Origin: Lactifluus volemus
Lineage: Eukaryota; Basidiomycota; Agaricomycetes; Russulales; Russulaceae
Assembly: GCA_022376515.1 (NCBI GenBank)
Contig: WTXI01000033.1
Span: 124,001 to 188,000 of the forward strand
Direction of reading: 5' to 3'
DNA: 64,000 nt
Under the pieces are notes generated by a model. That model was not told the origin of the DNA. It saw only the letters and a list, made by a program, of their open reading frames with translations, and searched no databases. How positions within the stretch are numbered: position 1 is the stretch's first letter; every line of letters starts with the position of its first letter. A program made the translations under genes and the position numbers. Positions 21,956 through 33,640 of this stretch are shown here, in pieces.

Positions 21956-23419
21956 TTAACACTCATAAGCCCGTTTCTCTGTCCCAGGTGGGAGCCAGCG
22001 TAATACCGCCGCCTCGAGCAGAAGTACGAATGATTGCCCCTCGGGACTATGTATCCCTGGCGGGCTGGGCGATGAGAACGTCTCTGGGTCAACTGTGCCA
22101 CACAGCCATCCATTTTCATCGACGCTCTTTTGGACCAGCTCCAGCGCAAGAATGGCTGCGGGGGTGTACGTGTTATCACCCGTGAGGGTCGCAAAGCGGA
22201 ATGACGATGCGGCCAGGAGCGCAGTCGAGGACGTGTCAGCGAATGAGTCTGGCTGGTCTATGTAATTCAAGAGTGTCCCATTCGTTTGCTGAATATGCAG
22301 AGATGCTTCAGTTTTTGGTGCCAAAAAGAAATTTTAAAAATGACAAGACCAAGAAAACAAAATACGCACTTGGTATTTCCAGACGCCCTCTAACGTCTCA
22401 CGCACCCAATGCAGGAGGTCAATCTGCTGTGGGATCATCAATTCTGCAGCAAACGACTGCTGAATCGTTGCCAACACTCGAAGAGCACCTGCAACTGCCC
22501 ACGCGTTGCCCGTGGCCCAATGTGTCGGATCGGTTCCACTTCCGAGGGCAATGTGCCGCCAAAGGCCGACGTCCGCATCAAACAGCACTTCCCGGTACAA
22601 CCTCACCTGATCATACGCAGTCCGCAGTAAAGCGAGGCCCCAATGACCACCATGCAGCGCACCATAGTACGCTATGAATGGCGGCGCCATGTATATAAAG
22701 TCTGACCAGAGTTGCACCTGGCTCTCGCGGTGAGAGATAGCCCCGTTTGGCGCCCGGGGAGCCACGTGCAGTAAGTAATATAATTGCTCTGATGCTGCTT
22801 TCGCGAAAGCTGTGTCTTGCCGGTCTTGCCTCGTCCAATTACGTAGCAAGACCGAATTTCCAATGCCTGTACAAGAGTGACGTCAGCGACAGAAAGTGAG
22901 TGGGGCTGGAAGAACGGTGCTCACTAGCGGGATCGCCTACTGCACCGTCGCCATTGATGAGTGGGAGTAAATTGGGTGATTTTTGTGCAACGACGCTGTA
23001 TGCAACCGCCAGCCAGTGGCATCAGCATGGACGTTCACCCTTATTAGAAAAGAGAGACAATACGCACGTTTCAGCGATAGAGAGTACATCTGCTGCTATG
23101 CCCTCCTCCAAGTGCCGGGGTGGCGGAATAGAATCGAGAGCGAACACTCCAAGCTGTGGCCATTCAAACTCTGTAAGCGCCTCTGCGAGGGTACCAATCT
23201 CCCAGCTGTGTGTCAGTCGTCGGTGAGAAAGGTGGAGGGAGGAGATGACGCGGTGACAGACCTATGAGTAGAGATATTGATCGCATTGGCCCGGACGAGG
23301 CTCAGTTTTTCAGGACTCAACAAGGGAGGGAGTATACATTGCGACGACAATGTAGGAGTACTTTTCACGCAAAGAGAAAGATACAGTACGACGGCAAAAA
23401 TGTGAGTAGAGAAGAGCAT
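21956..23419 (-). CDS. Secreted six-hairpin glycosidase (GH88/GH105-like)
   Basis: Five exons on the minus strand, 23262-23419, 23068-23205, 22925-22995, 22370-22866 and 21956-22288, total 1197 nt and give 398 residues. Residues 1 to about 26 form a signal peptide (MLFSTHIFAVVLYLSLCV). Then come SWEIGTLAEALTEFEWPQLGVF, DGAVGDPASIGNSVLLRNW, GGHWGLALLRTAYDQVRLY, HWATGNAWAVAGALRVLATIQ and FADTSSTALLAASSFRFATLTGDN. These fit the alpha/alpha six-barrel of unsaturated glucuronyl or rhamnogalacturonyl hydrolases. The exact substrate cannot be read from sequence. The C-terminus (VLRWLPPGTEKRAYEC) differs from the ending suggested by related fragments in this window (VSAWCSSD), so the last residues may have changed. 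Decayed relatives lie at 45.3, 56.6 and 61.1 kb. Confidence 0.85.
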
Positions 23420-23639
23420 TTCTTGACCCTCCTGGATCGGCCTAGTGTAAGAGTCGACGGTGAGACGAAGAGTAAACACTGACAGAACAAGTATATAAAC
23501 TCCACAGCTGTAGGGCTCTTCCGCGGTTTCTAGTCCTATTCCGAAGATTATCGCCGCAGATAGAAGGTGAAGGTGGACGCTTCGGTGACAGGAACGTGAT
23601 GAAGAAGTCGGCGTTTGGCAGCCGCCAGCTTCCTGCAGA

Positions 23640-23949
23640 GCACGCGTGAAGTTTGTCCAGCTGAAAAGAGGGGTGACTATGATGTTACTTGTTATCTCCG
23701 GAAAGGGCAAGCCGCATAAGGGAAAAACCAAATTTTAACGACGCGGGAAAGCCGTTCGGGTGGTGAGATGTAGTACGAGTCCATAGTAACTGGCAAGCGA
23801 CGAGTGAGCAACGTCGTTGTCATCGCCACAGAGAAGCTGAGCTGAGAGAGCCCAGGGCTCACTCGCTGCTGGACGCCTAGATAGGGTTCCTTCACCCAAC
23901 TAGCCCGGTCGGGCCGACGATCCTTTGCAGTCTGCGGGTCCAACGTCAT
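23640..23949 (-). other. Segment with 85-codon frame, duplicated at 54.4 kb
   Basis: The minus strand has an open frame from the ATG at 23949 to 23692 (85 residues, containing KEPYLGVQQRVSPGLSQL and YISPPERLSRVVKIWFFP). A diverged copy lies on the plus strand at about 54400-54690. It may be an exon of a broken gene. I do not recognise the product. Confidence 0.4.
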
Positions 23950-25280
23950 ATCGTCATACCCTAAAAAGACATCTTTCCCTAATATCGACTAATAGAATGG
24001 AATGGAGGGGCCAGTTCGCCTTGTGTATACCGGGGCTACCTGACAAACGGCTTGACACCGCCTAAATTTTATGTTGTGGGCCTGTCAAAGTCGTATATGT
24101 TGGTAAGGAACCATCAGAGTAATGTATCATGAGGGCAGTGGCAAGAACCGGAAGCATGCCAGTGGTAGTGGGCCTGGTCAGTGTCTACTACTAGTAGTTT
24201 CTTCGAAATTGCATTCCTGACAGCGCCTCATTGTGTAATGTTTAGTTTCCTATTGCTGTGAGTTTGGCTGCGGCCCAAGCATCATCTCAACACTTGAGCT
24301 TGAGCGTTTGAACTTGCCAGTGAACACGTCATTACGTGATGATACGTAAATATGCATAAATACTAATTTTAGAAGATTTCCATTCCGGTATACATGCAAA
24401 GACTAGTGACTGGGGACTCAGGAATGTCACTGTTCCAAACTTGACTTGAAGTCTTTAGCTCACCCCCACGCAAGCCCTCACGTCAAATTTTGTAGGCGGC
24501 CTGGTAGCAGGTGCCGCACGCACACCCAAGTCGCAATCATTAGTATGAAAAGAGTGGCGGCTGACTATCCCGAGGACAATCCCAGGAGGCCAAAAACTGT
24601 ATCAACGATACGTAACATCAAAGATTTCGAGATGACGAATTTGAACTCATGACTGGGAATGTTTCCGGAACCATCATTGAATGGTTTTCTGCCCCATGAG
24701 GAAGATTTTATGTTCGCCCATTCGTTGCTATTTTTAACTCAGAGTCTAGCCCTCCAGAAGCAGGTAAAACAAAAGAGCCGCTTAGGGCGAAAGGTTTATT
24801 GACGAATAAATTCAAGAAGAGCTTGACCGACATGCGGTGAAACGCAGAAGTGAACATGAATGATTGTGAACGTTCAATATTTGGTGTAACATATGACACG
24901 GTGATAAATTGGGCAGTGCTTGTGTCCTTTCTATTGGAGTCTCCTCTTCCCTAATAATGATATACTCCTTGCATCCAAGCTTGCGGCGTTGACCACGGAC
25001 TTGATCTGAGCCTAAGTACCAAGGTAGCGGAACAGCTGGCCCTACGACTTGCGTCAGGGATCCCAAACGAGAGGTGATTCTTGATGACGTGTAAGAGGCA
25101 GACAACGTCAACGCGTCTGCAGGAAGCATGTCACCTCGGAACTGGCGGTGGCAAAGATGGAATGTACTAGACGATGTCCTGCCAGTGCGGCTCGGGCGCC
25201 TTAGCGTGTCAGGCGCAGGTCACGTGGACGTGACGGGCTTCTTCGGGCTAACCCGGGTCAATCTCCCGCGTATACCTCCA
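23950..25280. other. Gene-poor region before the DUF6535 array
   Basis: I see no coding pattern or recognisable repeat between 23950 and about 25200. The last 80 bp are the promoter of DUF6535 copy 1 and include CACGTG at 25221-25226. This is the boundary between the single-copy gene region and the duplicated array. Confidence 0.5.
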
Positions 25281-27556
25281 ATGTCCCAATCTACTAACCG
25301 AATCGTCGACGTTGAGGATAGAGCTAGGGAGAGGACAGACACAAGTATGTCATCTACTTCTCTACTTAACTTGATCTTCTTCATGTCGCACAGTCGTAGA
25401 TCCAAATGTCCCTCAACCATCACAGGACCAGTCTAACTTTTCCGATGGATCGGAGCCACTTTTCAACATGTACGTAGAAAGGGCGGAGAAGGAGGACAAG
25501 GAACTGGCCGATCGATGGCAGAAGGATGCAGACGGCATCCTTATCTTCGTTAGTATTCATCTTAGTCTCCACAAAATTACCATAGTAACCAGCGTGATCA
25601 TCGTAGACCGGTTTATTCTCTGCCGCAGTCGCGGTATTTGCAGCAGTCTCGATCCAGGATTTGAGGCCAAATCCACAGGATACCTCTGCATTTTATCTTT
25701 CAAACATCTATCAACTACTCGCCGACCCGAACATATCTCGTGCATCAATTCTTGCCACCCCAGCTCAACCACCCCCATTCTCTCCACCGACATATGCAAT
25801 CTGGGTCAACTCATTATGGTTCCTGAGCTTGGCTATTAGTCTTACAGGTGCACTTTTAGCAACATTGTTACAGCAATGGGCACGCCGATATATCGCAGTC
25901 ACTCACCTACCACGATACAGTCCACACAAACGAGCACGTGTCCGTGCATTCTTTGTAAACGGGGTGGAAAGGCTTCATCTTCCTCGGGCGGTCGAAACAT
26001 TGCCCACATTGTTACATCTTTCCCTATTCCTCTTCTTTTCCGGTCTCCTGATCTTCTTATTCAACATCAATCACACCGCCTTCAGTCTCGTTGCTTGGTG
26101 GATCGGGCTTTCTGGGGGAGTATATGGATGTATCACGTTGATGCCAATCTTCTGTCACGACAGCCCCTACTATGCACCTCTTTCTTCGACAGCTTGGTTT
26201 CTTTATAATGGCATCTCCTATGGAGTCTTCCGTATTCTCAAGCCCCTTTTATTCTACTTCAACTTGAAGTTTAGCAGTGCAGTCCATCATCACTTCTGGA
26301 GATTGTACACCACGTACCGCCACCGGACCTTGTGGGGTATAGTGAAGACAGCTCAAGAAACGGCATGGAAACCATCAGGAAAAATCGACGGTAATATCTT
26401 GAAGTGGATATTCGACTCTCTGGACGAAGACCGCGAACTGGAAACGTTCTGCGAGGGCATCCCTGGCTTCTGTAGCTCAAAAGTGGTCAATGAGCCTAGA
26501 GAAGTCTTTGGGAAACTGGATACGATGTCTTTAAATGCGGTTTTCCGTGGATTCTTGGGTCGTACTTGCTCGTCTAGTTTGCTCTCCGAGGGCGACAAAG
26601 AAAGGCGGATCGGACTCTGCATGCAGGCCGTCGATGCACTTGACCTTCAATTTCCATGTTTAGGGGTCTTTTCGACATATTTGGACGAACAGGACATGGG
26701 AGAAGTATTTCGGTTCGTTGAGATGGGACACTCACTCAGAAGCCGATGCCGTAACAGTGATGACCGAACCTCTTTCCCTGCGCAATCGATGGTTGCCGGA
26801 ATCGTTGCAAGTGTACCAGAGCGCGATGACCGTTGGAAGGCCCTCGTTAAGGCTCACTTAGGCATATCGGATGGTGTGCTCCAGGACTACCTCGCACATG
26901 GTGACAGCGTGTTACTTGCCAACCTGATCTACTTCATCCGCCAGCTCTTTCGCTACTACGACAAGAATCTGGGCAGCTACATTCCCTTCCCTGATCGCAT
27001 CGTGAAAATGATTTCCAAATTCGAGATTCGAAATACCCTTCCTGGTCTGAAGCACGACTTCTGTGCGTTGTGGAACAGCATCACTCGCGAAGCTCATGAG
27101 AATCAATCTCTTATCATTTCTGATCGTATTCTCCGACCCATTCGGCATCATTATATCGCATTACATCAAGGCACAGATTCTGCCCCAACAGCCTTCGATG
27201 CCGACACTGTTGATTATGAGGTTCTCCGCCAGCCATCGTCATACCCATTGTGCCATGTTCCTGGTCATCACTCCCACGGCCCAACAGGTCATCCTACCAT
27301 CACGTCACCCTCGTCCCACCACCTCGACCCCATTCTGAGCGGCAGCTCTCGTACAGCCTCTGACGTATCATCATCAACGACAGATCATAGCCCCATACAT
27401 CTCGAAGAACATTCATCTCTGTGCGATGGCCATTCACGACCTGTTAGTGTCGGAAATGACTACTTTGCTACTACTTCACCCGACCTAGCCACAACCGAAG
27501 CTCACACCGACACCCCAATTTTCTCACCCATGGCCAACCCTAAGTCTGATTCTTGA
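25281..27556 (+). CDS. DUF6535 membrane protein, copy 1 (A type)
   Basis: Exons 25281-25344, 25394-25548 and 25607-27556 give 722 residues. Exon 2 encodes the family signature MYVERAEKEDKELADRWQKDADGILIF. Exon 3 starts TGLFSAAVAVFAAVSIQDLRPNPQDT, then QPPPFSPPTYAIWVNSLWF. Predicted membrane segments are near residues 74-92, 138-164, 208-226 and 231-254. The following stretch (ILKPLLFYFNLKFSSAVHHHFW, 26205-26330) is one of the variable cassettes. The long C-terminal half is probably cytosolic and ends in a Ser/Thr/Pro/His-rich tail. The frame stops at a TGA (27554-27556) where B-type copies have an Arg CGA codon and continue for about 110-130 residues. The family is uncharacterised, so no function is assigned. 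It is 719/722-residue-like with copy 5, its closest relative. Confidence 0.88.
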
Positions 27557-28440
27557 CCTGCCACGGTGGCCTCGACACCTATCTCTCCGTTACCTCCCAC
27601 CCTCCCGTCTTATATTACCATCGCTCCGCAGTTCAACACAGATTTCGATCTTGTCCCTCATTCAATGTAGATTCCATCACCTTTCGTCCAGGATCCAGCA
27701 GCGTTCGATATCCAAGATAATAACTCCCAAACTCTAGAGCTTTCTTGTAGCGTGGAGGCCTCACAACAGCCTGATGAACTAGCGACTCCCATTGTTGACA
27801 TAGCAATGGTCCCCTTGCAACATTCCTTCGAAACACCATCCTCCCTTCGCGATTCTTGATCGTCCACAGTAGAGGTGAAAGCGCTGGCGTGTATTTCGAG
27901 TCTACCAATGCGACGACGGTATCGTAAGCCATCGCGAATGTGATGGTATTGGATATTCGTAAGTTGTTTTCTTTCTGAGAGGTGTGGTAAAGGTTAATCA
28001 CGATGTATCTGCAGATGATGGAAGCGAAAATAGCTCGACGTGTGACTGAATTGATGTGCCTAGTACATAGGATATGCAGTTCTCGTCACGGTACAGGTTC
28101 CAGATTGGCCTTTCGCATAAATGATCTGTGTATCTCCTCCCGCGCCACTGAAAATCTTACTTTCCATACTTGTACGGGGGTCGATCACGGCTGGCATGAT
28201 TCACTGCCCCACACTATCTATATCTCTCTCCACTGCAAGATCTCCTTATTTTCTTCTTAGTACGAATCGCCTTGTTTGCTAGGTCTTCCATGCCTCCCCT
28301 CTGCTTCAAGCTCAAAACTGTAGTATTGATTAGGGTACAAAAAATATAGAGCTTATGATAAAGAAAAAAATCAATGTGGCAGTTGGGGTTTGCACCTTCC
28401 CGCAGTGGCGGGCCTCAAGAACAGGAACTAGTAGCTGGTA
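27557..28440 (+). repeat. A-type DUF6535 3' flank (relic of lost C-terminus plus 3' UTR)
   Basis: Directly after the stop, the same frame still resembles the B-type C-terminal tail (PATVASTPISPLPPTLPS) up to another stop near 27670, then decays. A donor GTAAGT at 27959 and acceptor GCAG ending at 28014 are shared with the other copies and suggest a 3'-UTR intron. The segment recurs at 37175-38040 and 44203-45080. Confidence 0.7.
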
Positions 28441-28484
28441 AGGGGAAAGAGTTAAAAACTTGACGATACGAGTAGTACAACACT

Positions 28485-28735
28485 CTTTCTTAGGACTTGG
28501 TCGAGGGGTCCGTCGAATTCATACTCAGGTCCCCTGGCAAGCTGAACGTTAAAGGTGGAGTGTGACCCGCAGCACACGTGGAAATAGGGGAGAGCAGCGA
28601 CAGCCTGAAAACATTGGCCATGGATGCAAGGCAAAACTTGATAAGGCCTCTTGTCGCGGAACGAACGTACTTCTAGGTTCCCGTCCACCACACCCGCAGC
28701 GCTGCGTGAGAGTCTAACTACACACTATCGTGGCG
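28485..28735. repeat. Dispersed segment shared with glycosidase relics
   Basis: The stretch around GTGGAAATAGGGGAGAGCAG, followed by CCTGAAAACA and CATGGATGCAAGGCAAAACTTG, recurs near 38180-38340, 45775-45960, 57160-57330 and 61505-61680. In three of those places it adjoins glycosidase-like sequence. No intact frame is present. Confidence 0.6.
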
Positions 28736-28793
28736 AAGCGCGGTCAGTCGTCCAATTGCGCAGCCCTAATGCCAGTGGTCACAAGAATAAAAT

Positions 28794-28799
28794 CACGTG
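28794..28799. promoter_or_regulatory. CACGTG E-box upstream of DUF6535 copy 2
   Basis: CACGTGACTCT lies 122 bp before the start codon. Equivalent sites: 25221 (copy 1), 34759 (copy 3), 38409 (copy 4), 41851 (copy 5), 57409 (copy 7), and the altered TACGTGACTCT at 49466 (copy 6). bHLH factors of the Cbf1/Pho4 type bind this core in yeasts. Confidence 0.5.
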
Positions 28800-28915
28800 A
28801 CTCTCCAGTCGCGTGCTGCTGCTGCACCACTTGCACTGGTCCTGCAGGTCCTACACCGACGACGTCATCATCGAACTCCGCTTCACTACGCCCTATCATA
28901 GCTTCTGATGTGGCA

Positions 28916-31611
28916 ATGTCCCAACCTACTAACCGAGTCATCAACGTAGAGGACAATGCGAGGGAGAGAACAGACACAAGTACGTCACGGTCATCTTCAG
29001 GCCATTTTCTTTTTCCTAACTTCATTTTTCTCATGGCCTACAGACGGTCCTAATGTCCCTCAATCAGCACAACATCAACCATCACGGGATCAGTCCAACT
29101 TTTCCGACGGATCAGGTCCACTTTTCAACATGTACGTAGAGAGGGCAGAGAAGGAGGACAAGGATCTGGCCGATCGATGGCAGAAGGATGCAGACGGTAT
29201 CCTTATCTTTGTTAGTCTTCATATCAGTCTCTGCACAGTGAGCGTAGTGATAATGAACTTCATAGACCGGATTATTCTCTGCTGCAGTTGCAGCATTGGG
29301 CGCGGTGTCCATCCAAGACTTGAGGCCAAATCCACAGGATACCACCGCATTCTACGTCGGAAAGATCTACGAGCTACTCGCTGACCCGAACATATCCCGT
29401 GCATCCATCCTTTCCGCTCCAGCTCAACCTCCCCCATTCTCTCCACCGACATATGCAATCTGGGTTAATTCACTTTGGTTCCTGAGCTTGGTCATCAGTC
29501 TCACATGTGCTCTTTTGGCGACTTTGTTACAACAGTGGGCGCGCCGATATATCACAGCCACTCACCTACCACGATACAGTCCAGACAAGAGAGCACGGAT
29601 CCGTGCATTTTTTGCAGATGGAGTGGAAAGGCTTCATCTCCCTGGGGCGGTCGAAACATTGCCCACATTGCTACATCTTTCCCTATTCCTCTTCTTTTCC
29701 GGTCTCCTGATCTTCTTATTCAACATCAATCACACCGCATTCAGTCTCGTTGCTTGGTGGATCGGACTTTCGGGAGGAGTATATGGGTGTATCACGTTGA
29801 TGCCGATCTTCTGTCACGACAGCCCATATTATGCACCTCTTTCTTTGACAGCTTGGTTCCTATATCATGGCATCCTTTACGGTGTCTTCCGTATTTTCCG
29901 CCGTTTCTGCCCCAGGCATGTTTTTCGTTCCTTGAGGCCCGCAACCTGGGCCCACATTTTGGGCCTATTTTATACCTATCGCAACCGGACCCTGTTGGGC
30001 ATAGTGAAGACAGCTCAAGAAACCGCAACGGAATCGTCAGAGAAAATCGACGCACAGATTTTGGAATGGATATTCGACTCTCTTGACGAAGATCGCGAAA
30101 TGGAACAGTTCTGTGAGGGAATCCCTGGCTTCTGTAGCTCAAGAGTGGTCGATGAGCCTAAAGAAGTTCTTGCTAAACTGGGTAGAGGGGCTTTGAACCG
30201 GGTCTTCCGTGGATTTCTGAATCGTACTTGCTCATCTAGTCTGCTCTCTGAGAGAGAGAGGGAGAGGCGGATCATACTCTGCATGAAGGCCGTCGATGCA
30301 CTTGACCTTCCATTCCCAGGTGAAAGGGTATTTTGGATAAGTTCGAACGAAGAGGACATGGATGCAGTGTTTCAGTTTGTTCAAATGGGGCACTCACTCC
30401 GAAGCCGATGCTGTAGCAGCGATGACGAAACCTCTTTCCCTGCGCAATCGATGGTTGCTGGGATCATTGCAAGTGTACCAGAGCGCGATGACCGTTGGAA
30501 GGCCCTCGTTAAGGCTCACTTAGGCATATCGGATGATGTGCTCCAGGACTACCTCGCCCATGGTGACAGCGTGTTACTTGCCAACCTGATCTACTTCATC
30601 CGCCAGTACCTTCGCTACTGTCACAAGAATATGGATGGCTCCACTCCCTTCCCTGACCGTATTGTGAAAATGATTTCCAAATTCGACACTCAAAATACCC
30701 TTCCTGGACTGAGGCACGACTTCTGTGCCTTGTGGAACGAAATCACTCGAGAAGCGCACGATCATCAGTCTTCTATCCTTTCTTATTGGATTCTCCGACC
30801 CATTCGGCATCATTATATCGCATTACATCAAGGCACCGATTCTGCCCCGACAGCCTTCGATGCCAACACTTCTGATTTCTCTGGCATTCTCCGCAAGGCA
30901 TCCTCGTACCCATTGTGCAATATTCCTGATCACCATCCTACCATCACTTCACCCTCTTCCCACCACCTTGAGGCCATTCTGAACTGCAACATTCCTACAG
31001 CTCCTGAAGTAACTCCAGATCATAGCCGCATACATCTCAAAGAACACACATCTCGACACGATAACCATTCTCCACCAGTTAGTGAAGGTCATGACGATGC
31101 TATTGCTACACCCGACCTAGCCACTGCCGAAACCCACGCTGATACCCCAATTATCTCGCCCATGGCCAACTCAGAGTCTGATCCCCGACCAGCCACGCCA
31201 TCCTCGATAACACGTTCTCCGTCATCCCCAGTTAGTAGTACCGTCGCTCCGCAGTACAACGCACTGGACGATCTTGTCCCTGATTTGATTGTACCCGAGA
31301 TTCCGCCAACATCTTCGTCACCGCCAGTTCCGAGTGACACCCTTCCGGTGGACCCATTGACGTTTCCCACATCCCAAATCGACCAAATCATCTCTCGTCC
31401 AGGATCCTTGAGGCAAAGCTCAGCCTCAGCAATCCCTTCCATAGCAGCTCCACGGCGGGAGACCTCCTTATCACAAGCACATGACACACGGTTCAATGCC
31501 GATGACGATTCCCGGACTCGAGAGCTTTCTAGTATCGTGGACTCGGAGGCCTTGCAACAGCCAGACGAGCAAGCGTTGCCCGTCCGTGACATGGACTTCG
31601 ATCCTGTGTGA
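28916..31611 (+). CDS. DUF6535 membrane protein, copy 2 (B type)
   Basis: Exons 28916-28979, 29044-29210 and 29266-31611 give 858 residues. Residues 1-77 carry MSQPTNRVINVEDNARE and the MYVERAEKEDKDLADRWQ signature. Membrane segments are near 78-96, 142-168, 212-230 and 235-258. The variable cassette (IFRRFCPRHVFRSLRPATW) lies at 29868-29985. The C-terminal third (after about residue 600) is Ser/Thr/Pro-rich and ends PVRDMDFDPV. The product is nearly identical to copy 4, which has the same length, so the two split very recently. The function of the family is unknown. Confidence 0.9.
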
Positions 31612-32205
31612 GCGTTGTCGCCTCGCAAGTTTACATGAATGTGATGACGGGATTGGATATTTGTAAGTTGATTTGTCTCTGAGAGCTTATCAACGTTCAA
31701 CGTGACTGCAGGTGATGATTGCGAATTCAGCTTGGGGTGTGACCAGCCTATAGTTCGTCATGTTACGGATATGACAGTGATTCTCTCTATGACACCACCT
31801 TTTATGTCACTCCCGTACGGGTTTATTTTTGGTACAAATCTCCTTGCTTTGCTTTGTCTTGTTACTTCGTTGCCAGTTTCGTGCCTGCCGGCCTCGATGT
31901 ATTCACGAGATTGGGTAGACAATAAATTGCACAAAGCTTTTTTTTTACGCGGAACTCGTTCAATTATTGATGCTGTGCCAGCGAATCTTCCCATTTTCTC
32001 ATAGATTGCTCCAACGTACTCGCCGGTGACGTTGTGCCGAATAGTACTGGTATTGACAAAAAAAAAGGCAGCTCCCCGGGTCAGGAGGAGGTATTCCCGA
32101 CAAAGGCGATCGTAGATTATGATATAACGAGGAAGGATGAATCATCGAGTTCCCGAGCTCCCTAGTAGAATGGTCGGACGCCGCCGTGTTGGCTGGTGGT
32201 AACTT
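31612..32205 (+). repeat. B-type DUF6535 3' flank
   Basis: Shared after copies 2, 4, 6 and 7. It starts with a likely 3'-UTR intron (donor GTAAGT at 31663, acceptor GCAG ending 31711), then a T-rich segment near 31800-31880 and a final segment with GGAGGTATTCCCGACAAAGG. The homology ends near 32205, where the sequence switches to the cupredoxin upstream region. Confidence 0.7.
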
Positions 32206-32208
32206 ACT

Positions 32209-32782
32209 AAATTTGACTAAATTGAACGTCCATTGGACCCACTTGCTCTGTAGTATATATGGACTCAGAAATGCAAAAAGGTCGAGAGAAATCAAACTAG
32301 TTCTACAGAACTTACTAACGGTTAGCCTTAAGTGACCACTAGTCCGAGTTCTACATATACTAAGTTACGTAATATGATGTTATGCGACCTTAACTCGGCC
32401 ATCTCGCGATCGCATCACTTGCATAGCCATAGAGCGCTCAGACTGACTTGGCGACATCATCCCTTGCTCAAAGGGTATACGACTTATAATATGCCGTGCA
32501 CCAGAGTCTGTCACCGATCCTCGATCTTTCCTCGCATTTATGGCTCACCCTGAGGCTGTTCTTTACGCAGTCGTGTACTTATCGGGTATCTCGGATGTAC
32601 AATCCACTGGCAGATCCACTTCACGTTTCTGAGACACAGTGATGTTTAATGAAATTTCTTCCAAGCCCCGGCCTCTCGCTATAAATATCCTCTGGTCGAC
32701 AGATGCTAGCTGTAGGAACTTGAATCCCCTTCTCCTATTCTAAAGTCCAGTTGTCTTTTGTCTTTTCATCTTTTTTACAAAC
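32209..32782 (+). promoter_or_regulatory. Upstream region and TATA box of cupredoxin gene 1
   Basis: This block recurs before cupredoxin gene 2 (47467-48035) and at the right edge (63467-64000). It contains a conserved TATAAATA at 32680-32687, about 100 bp before the ATG, and an upstream stretch GCTCAAAGGGTATACGACTT. Conservation over 570 bp suggests recent duplication rather than constraint alone. Confidence 0.75.
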
Positions 32783-33640
32783 ATGTTTTTCCGTTCTCTG
32801 GCCTTGCTCAGCACCGTCGCGGCTCTCTTCTCTTCAAACCTTGCCGTTTCCGCTTACCCCACTACCAGTGGTAAAGTATGGCATGTCACCGTTGGCAACG
32901 CCACTGGTGGGACCATCTTCAACCCTAATTACATTGTTAGCAAATGTCTCCACTTCACTCATACCTACTCGCTCTGACCATATATTGTCCAGAATGCGTC
33001 ACCCGGAGATAGGGTCGAGTTCACTTTCAATCCCAAGAACCACTCCGTAACCCAATCCTCATTTGCGAATCCATGCACCCACCTCAACAATGGATTCGAC
33101 GCTGGGTTGTACGTTCACCCCTTCCCAGACCTTCTCGGATCTCGTTGTATATTGACGGAATCTGCATAGCCACCCCGTAGCTAATGCCTCCTCCTGGGAT
33201 CTCCCAACGTTCTCTATCAACGTGAACGACGTACGAATCCACGTACTTTCTTTCAGGTCTCTCCATGACTAATTTTATCGGATTGATACTACTAGACGAA
33301 ACCTGTCTGGGTTTATTGTCGGCAAGCGGAAAATACCGCTGGGAGCCACTGCGGCAAAGGAATGGTGTTTGGGCTGAATCCTGGAGCAGAAGGGTCAAAT
33401 AACTCGTTCTCACTCTTCCAGCAGGCTGCATTGCAAATTGGACAGCAGTTGGTCGCGTCCGCCTCTTCAGCGAGCGTAGCATCGACTGCCAGCGCTACAC
33501 ATACGACAACTCAGGCTGCTGCAAGCTCAAGCTCGAGCTGGAGTGACCATTACGATAGCTGGAACCACGACGACAACAGCTGGAGCTATGATGACGATGA
33601 TAGCTACGACAACGACTACAAGTGGAGGAGGGATTATTGA
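32783..33640 (+). CDS. Secreted cupredoxin-like protein, copy 1
   Basis: Exons 32783-32935, 32993-33108, 33170-33230 and 33296-33640 give 224 residues. Residues 1-24 (MFFRSLALLSTVAALFSSNLAVSA) form a signal peptide. The cupredoxin domain follows: KVWHVTVGNATGGTIFNP, NASPGDRVEFTFNPKNHSVTQSSF, then VWVYCRQAENTAGSHCGKGMVFGL. The type-1 copper ligand set His (in NHSV), Cys (in VYC), His (in SHC) and Met (in GKGM) is all present. The C-terminus has an Ala/Ser-rich linker and a tail rich in Asp, Tyr, Trp, Ser and His instead of a clear GPI signal. Related fungal extracellular Ser-rich cupredoxins are mostly of unknown role. A cell-surface or secreted copper protein is inferred. Confidence 0.88.
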
